Source of the DNA: Flavobacterium sp.
GTDB lineage: Bacteria; Bacteroidota; Bacteroidia; Flavobacteriales; Flavobacteriaceae
Length of the DNA: 8,029 nucleotides
Assembly: GCF_021151785.1 (NCBI RefSeq)
Contig: NZ_JAGKWP010000104.1
Coordinates: 1-8,029, forward strand
Reading direction: 5' to 3'
Below the pieces are notes generated by a model that worked only from the letters and a program-made list of their open reading frames with translations, did no database searches and had not been told where the DNA came from. A program made the position numbers and the translations under genes. Below are positions 6,198 through 8,029 of this stretch, piece by piece; within the stretch, counting starts at the first letter, position 1, and every line of letters starts with the position of its first letter.

Positions 6198-7786
6198 TCT
6201 GCAATTTTGATTTTAGAAAGATTAGATATTATAGCTTTGTTGAGTTCTTCTTCTTCCGCAATCTGTTTTTCCAATTCTGCTTTCAAGAATAAAAATCGTT
6301 CTTCAAAATTGAAGTCGTCTTCTTCATCTGCTAAGCCAACATATCTGCCTGGGGTTAGCGTGTAGTTTAATTTCTTAACTTCTTCAATAGTTGCTGATTT
6401 ACAAAAACCAGCTACATCTTCATAATTTCCTTCTTTATTTCGCCAATTGTGGTAAGTTCCAGCAATCAAGTCAACATCTTCATCAGTTAAGTCTCGGTTT
6501 CTTTTGTTTACTAAAAAACCAAGGTTTCGGGCATCAATAAACAAAATTTCATTTTCACGATTTCTAAAACCTCCATTTGTTTTGTTTCTTGACAAAAACC
6601 ATAAGCAAGCGGGAATCTGTGTATTCAAAAATAATTTAGTCGGTAGATTAACAATACAGTCAACTAGTCCTTTTTCAACCAGTGCTTTTCTGATATCTCC
6701 TTCGCCTGTTGTATTGCTTGTTAGGGAACCTTTAGATAAAACAAATCCTGCTTGACCTGTGGGTGCTAAATGATATAGGAAATGTTGAATCCAAGCATAG
6801 TTTGCATTTCCTGTGGGTGGTGTTAGCTTTTCGCCAAGCACTTTCCATCTTGCATCATCACGCAATAATTCACCACTCCAATCACTATCGTTAAACGGTG
6901 GATTGGCAATTATATAATCTGCTTTTAAATCTTTGTGGGCATTATTTAAAAAAGAACCTTCGTTGTTCCATTTTACATTACTGCTGTCAATGCCACGAAT
7001 AGACAAATTCATTTTTGCCAATCGCCAAGTTGTTTGATTGCTCTCTTGCCCGTAAATGGAAATTCGGTCTACTGGATTTAAACTTAAACCTGCTTTTCCT
7101 TTTTTCTTGTAATAGTCTTGATGTTTATTAATGAACTTCTCACTTTGCACAAACATTCCACCGCTACCACAACAAGGGTCAAATACTCGTCCTTCGTAAG
7201 GTTCAAGCATTTCTACTAATAATTTCACTACACTTTGCGGAGTGTAAAACTGTCCGCCTTTCTTGCCTTCTGCTAAGGCAAATTCACCTAAGAAGTATTC
7301 AAAAACTTGACCTAAAATATCTTTGCTTTGTGCTTCCTTTGTCCCTATAGTTGCAGAACCTACAAGGTTAACAAGACCGCCTAAACTCGTTTTGTCCAAT
7401 TTTTCCTGTGCAAAGACTTTTGGTAAAACACCACGCAAAGAAGGGTTGTCTTTTTCAATAGCATCCATTGCATCATCAATGTCTTTGCCAATAGTAGGTT
7501 GTGTTGCTCTGCCTTGTATGTATGACCAACGAGCCGTTGCAGGAACAAAAAACACTTTCTCCGCTACATACTCGTTTTTGTCTTCGGGGTCAGCACCTTC
7601 ACTTTTTTGAGCAACTAATTTTTGATATTGTTCTTCAAATGCGTCTGATATATATTTCAAGAAGATTAAACCTAAAGCAACGTGTTTGTATTCCGCAGCA
7701 TCCATATTTTTACGGAGCTTGTCGGCAGCTTTCCAGAGTTTTTTCTCTAGTGGTTCTTCTTGTTCTGTCTTTGCTATTTTTGCCAT
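6194..7786 (-). CDS. hsdM: Type I restriction-modification DNA methyltransferase subunit HsdM
   Basis: This is the N6-adenine methyltransferase subunit. Two copies with one HsdS form the modification enzyme, and adding HsdR gives the restriction complex. At 530 residues it has normal family length. An HsdM N-terminal helical domain (about 12-150, with KLWKAADKLRKNMDAAEYK) is followed by GGQFYTP at 177-183 (motif X region). Next come the S-adenosylmethionine-binding motif I FDPCCGSGG at 202-210, and the catalytic motif IV NPPF at 295-298 (IIANPPFNDSDW). Further typical text includes NANYAWIQHFLYHL and NLPTKLFLNTQIPACLWFL. The C-terminal helices (from about 490) probably contact HsdS. All core motifs are intact, so I expect an active enzyme. 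It is the first gene of the operon. The ATG at 7784-7786 lies about 30 bases downstream of the inferred transcription start and is preceded by an A/T-rich leader without a Shine-Dalgarno sequence. Confidence 0.97.
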   Translation of the reverse strand: MAKIAKTEQEEPLEKKLWKAADKLRKNMDAAEYKHVALGLIFLKYISDAFEEQYQKLVAQKSEGADPEDKNEYVAEKVFFVPATARWSYIQGRATQPTIGKDIDDAMDAIEKDNPSLRGVLPKVFAQEKLDKTSLGGLVNLVGSATIGTKEAQSKDILGQVFEYFLGEFALAEGKKGGQFYTPQSVVKLLVEMLEPYEGRVFDPCCGSGGMFVQSEKFINKHQDYYKKKGKAGLSLNPVDRISIYGQESNQTTWRLAKMNLSIRGIDSSNVKWNNEGSFLNNAHKDLKADYIIANPPFNDSDWSGELLRDDARWKVLGEKLTPPTGNANYAWIQHFLYHLAPTGQAGFVLSKGSLTSNTTGEGDIRKALVEKGLVDCIVNLPTKLFLNTQIPACLWFLSRNKTNGGFRNRENEILFIDARNLGFLVNKRNRDLTDEDVDLIAGTYHNWRNKEGNYEDVAGFCKSATIEEVKKLNYTLTPGRYVGLADEEDDFNFEERFLFLKAELEKQIAEEEELNKAIISNLSKIKIAE

Positions 7787-7801
7787 TATATTGTCTTAAA
7801 A

Positions 7802-7816
7802 TTTAATTCTTTAATT
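7802..7816. repeat. Tandem 7-mer TTTAATT at the operon start
   Basis: Two exact copies of TTTAATT (7802-7808 and 7810-7816) are separated by one base. On the minus strand they read AATTAAA-G-AATTAAA and fall at about +1 to +15 relative to the inferred transcription start. Such a site could bind a regulator or simply reflect AT-rich composition. The copies are too short and low in complexity to be sure. Confidence 0.3.
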
Positions 7817-7822
7817 GGGTTG

Positions 7823-7858
7823 TAAAGTTACTTTTTATAATCCTGTTAAATTCAAAAA
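7823..7858 (-). promoter_or_regulatory. Candidate Bacteroidota-type promoter for the hsdM-led operon
   Basis: Read on the minus strand, TTTTTG (7853-7858) is followed after 22 bases by TAACTTTA (7823-7830). This fits the Bacteroidota vegetative promoter pattern of TTG, a 17-23 base spacer, then TAnnTTTG, with one mismatch in the last base. Transcription would start near 7816, giving a leader of about 30 bases before hsdM. It is the only good match I found upstream of hsdM, and no other promoter is evident between the closely packed genes downstream. Prediction only. Confidence 0.5.
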
Positions 7859-7896
7859 TTGCCTTTAAACTGTCCTTTGTCCTCTTATCGGGTGGT

Positions 7897-7919
7897 GGGT
7901 GGGCTTGGGAGCGTTGGGG
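7897..7919 (+). other. Canonical G-quadruplex motif upstream of the operon
   Basis: Four G-runs (7897-7899, 7901-7903, 7907-7909, 7916-7919) are separated by loops of 1, 3 and 6 bases (T, CTT, AGCGTT). This satisfies the G3+N1-7 rule on the plus strand. It stands out in otherwise AT-rich DNA and lies about 40 bases upstream of the proposed -33 element. The G-rich strand is opposite to the coding strand of the hsd genes. Folding and role are not shown. Confidence 0.55.
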
Positions 7920-7968
7920 CAAAAGCAAATGTTTGGCATTTTGTCTTTCATTTTTCGGTTCATTTATT

Positions 7969-7984
7969 GTCGGTCGTGTCGGTC
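7969..7984. repeat. Direct repeat GTCGGTC with 2-base spacer
   Basis: The 7-mer GTCGGTC occurs exactly at 7969-7975 and 7978-7984, with GT between. It belongs to the unusual non-coding block right of the operon and sits next to an imperfect inverted repeat. It may be a protein-binding direct repeat or part of a dispersed intergenic element. Its function is unknown. Confidence 0.35.
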
Positions 7985-7990
7985 TTTTAG

Positions 7991-8020
7991 GGTGAGTGCT
8001 AACTAGTTGATACACGCACC
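7991..8020. repeat. Imperfect inverted repeat enclosing an AACTAGTT palindrome
   Basis: GGTGAGTG (7991-7998) pairs with CACGCACC (8013-8020) at 7 of 8 positions. The 14-base spacer contains the perfect palindrome AACTAGTT (8001-8008). It could be an operator, the stem of a transcript ending outside the window, or the edge of a mobile element. There is no U-run next to it, so I do not call a terminator. Confidence 0.35.
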
Positions 8021-8029
8021 TACTTGCAT

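Larger units (their letters stand above)
7787..8029. other. Intergenic region upstream of hsdM, no gene supported
   Basis: This stretch holds the proposed promoter, the tandem 7-mer, the G-quadruplex motif and two short repeat structures. Its left part (7787-7860) is very AT-rich, while its right part (about 7880-8029) has a distinctly higher and strand-skewed G content. I see no tRNA, transposase fragment or CRISPR repeat. The only open frame (7803-8015, minus) is low in complexity and overlaps the promoter, so I regard it as chance. The right-hand part may be a repeated intergenic element or the boundary of a transferred island. Confidence 0.5.

Noticed and set aside
5512..7806. Plus-strand open frames within hsdS and hsdM
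   Set aside because: They are antisense to well-recognised genes with intact motifs and have no protein-like features of their own.
7803..8015. 70-residue minus-strand open frame upstream of hsdM
   Set aside because: The translation is low in complexity (proline-, lysine- and arginine-rich, no recognisable fold). It covers the proposed promoter and the repeat structures. It probably exists by chance.
7991..8020. Inverted repeat as a rho-independent terminator or attC site
   Set aside because: There is no adjacent T-run, the spacer is long, and I could not find a proper GTTRRRY core, so it is listed only as a repeat.
1..8029. CRISPR arrays, tRNA/rRNA genes, insertion sequences
   Set aside because: No regularly spaced repeats, cloverleaf-like sequences, rRNA stretches or transposase/integrase coding sequence were seen on either strand.

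Overview
The window is AT-rich DNA that most likely comes from a member of the Bacteroidota. Three things point that way. Genes lack clear Shine-Dalgarno sequences and have A/T-rich leaders. The one promoter I can propose has the TTG...TAnnTTTG-like layout of that phylum. The protein sequences read like Bacteroidota type I restriction-modification subunits. This assignment is inference; no marker gene is present.

Layout: seven protein genes, all on the minus strand and packed head to tail, form one apparent operon read from right to left. From the right: an intergenic block (about 7787-8029) with a candidate promoter, a G-quadruplex motif and short repeats; hsdM (7786-6194); hsdS (6197-5073); a 134-residue P-loop NTPase of unknown role (5080-4676); an abortive-infection (Abi_C, HEPN-like) protein with an acidic C-terminal extension (4676-4017); a small multi-pass membrane protein (4020-3496); a soluble protein resembling the DUF4868/KwaB family (3485-2673); and hsdR (2666 to beyond position 1, so its C-terminus is missing). 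Successive genes overlap by 4, 8, 1 and 4 bases, then are separated by 10 and 6 bases, so they are probably co-transcribed and partly translationally coupled.

How they may work together: HsdM, HsdS and HsdR form a classical type I restriction-modification enzyme. HsdS recognises a bipartite site, HsdM makes N6-methyladenine, and HsdR translocates and cleaves unmodified DNA. Between hsdS and hsdR sits a four-gene cargo. Two of these genes, membrane protein then DUF4868-like protein, match the order and character of the Kiwa anti-phage system (KwaA-KwaB). The other two are a P-loop protein coupled to an Abi_C protein, which look like a sensor/effector pair. The position recalls the E. coli prr locus, where the PrrC anticodon nuclease gene lies between hsdS and hsdR. 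The most interesting reading is a composite, layered defence operon: restriction first, with membrane-linked and suicidal back-ups carried inside the same transcript. The Kiwa and Abi assignments rest on sequence recognition without database searches and should be treated as strong hypotheses.
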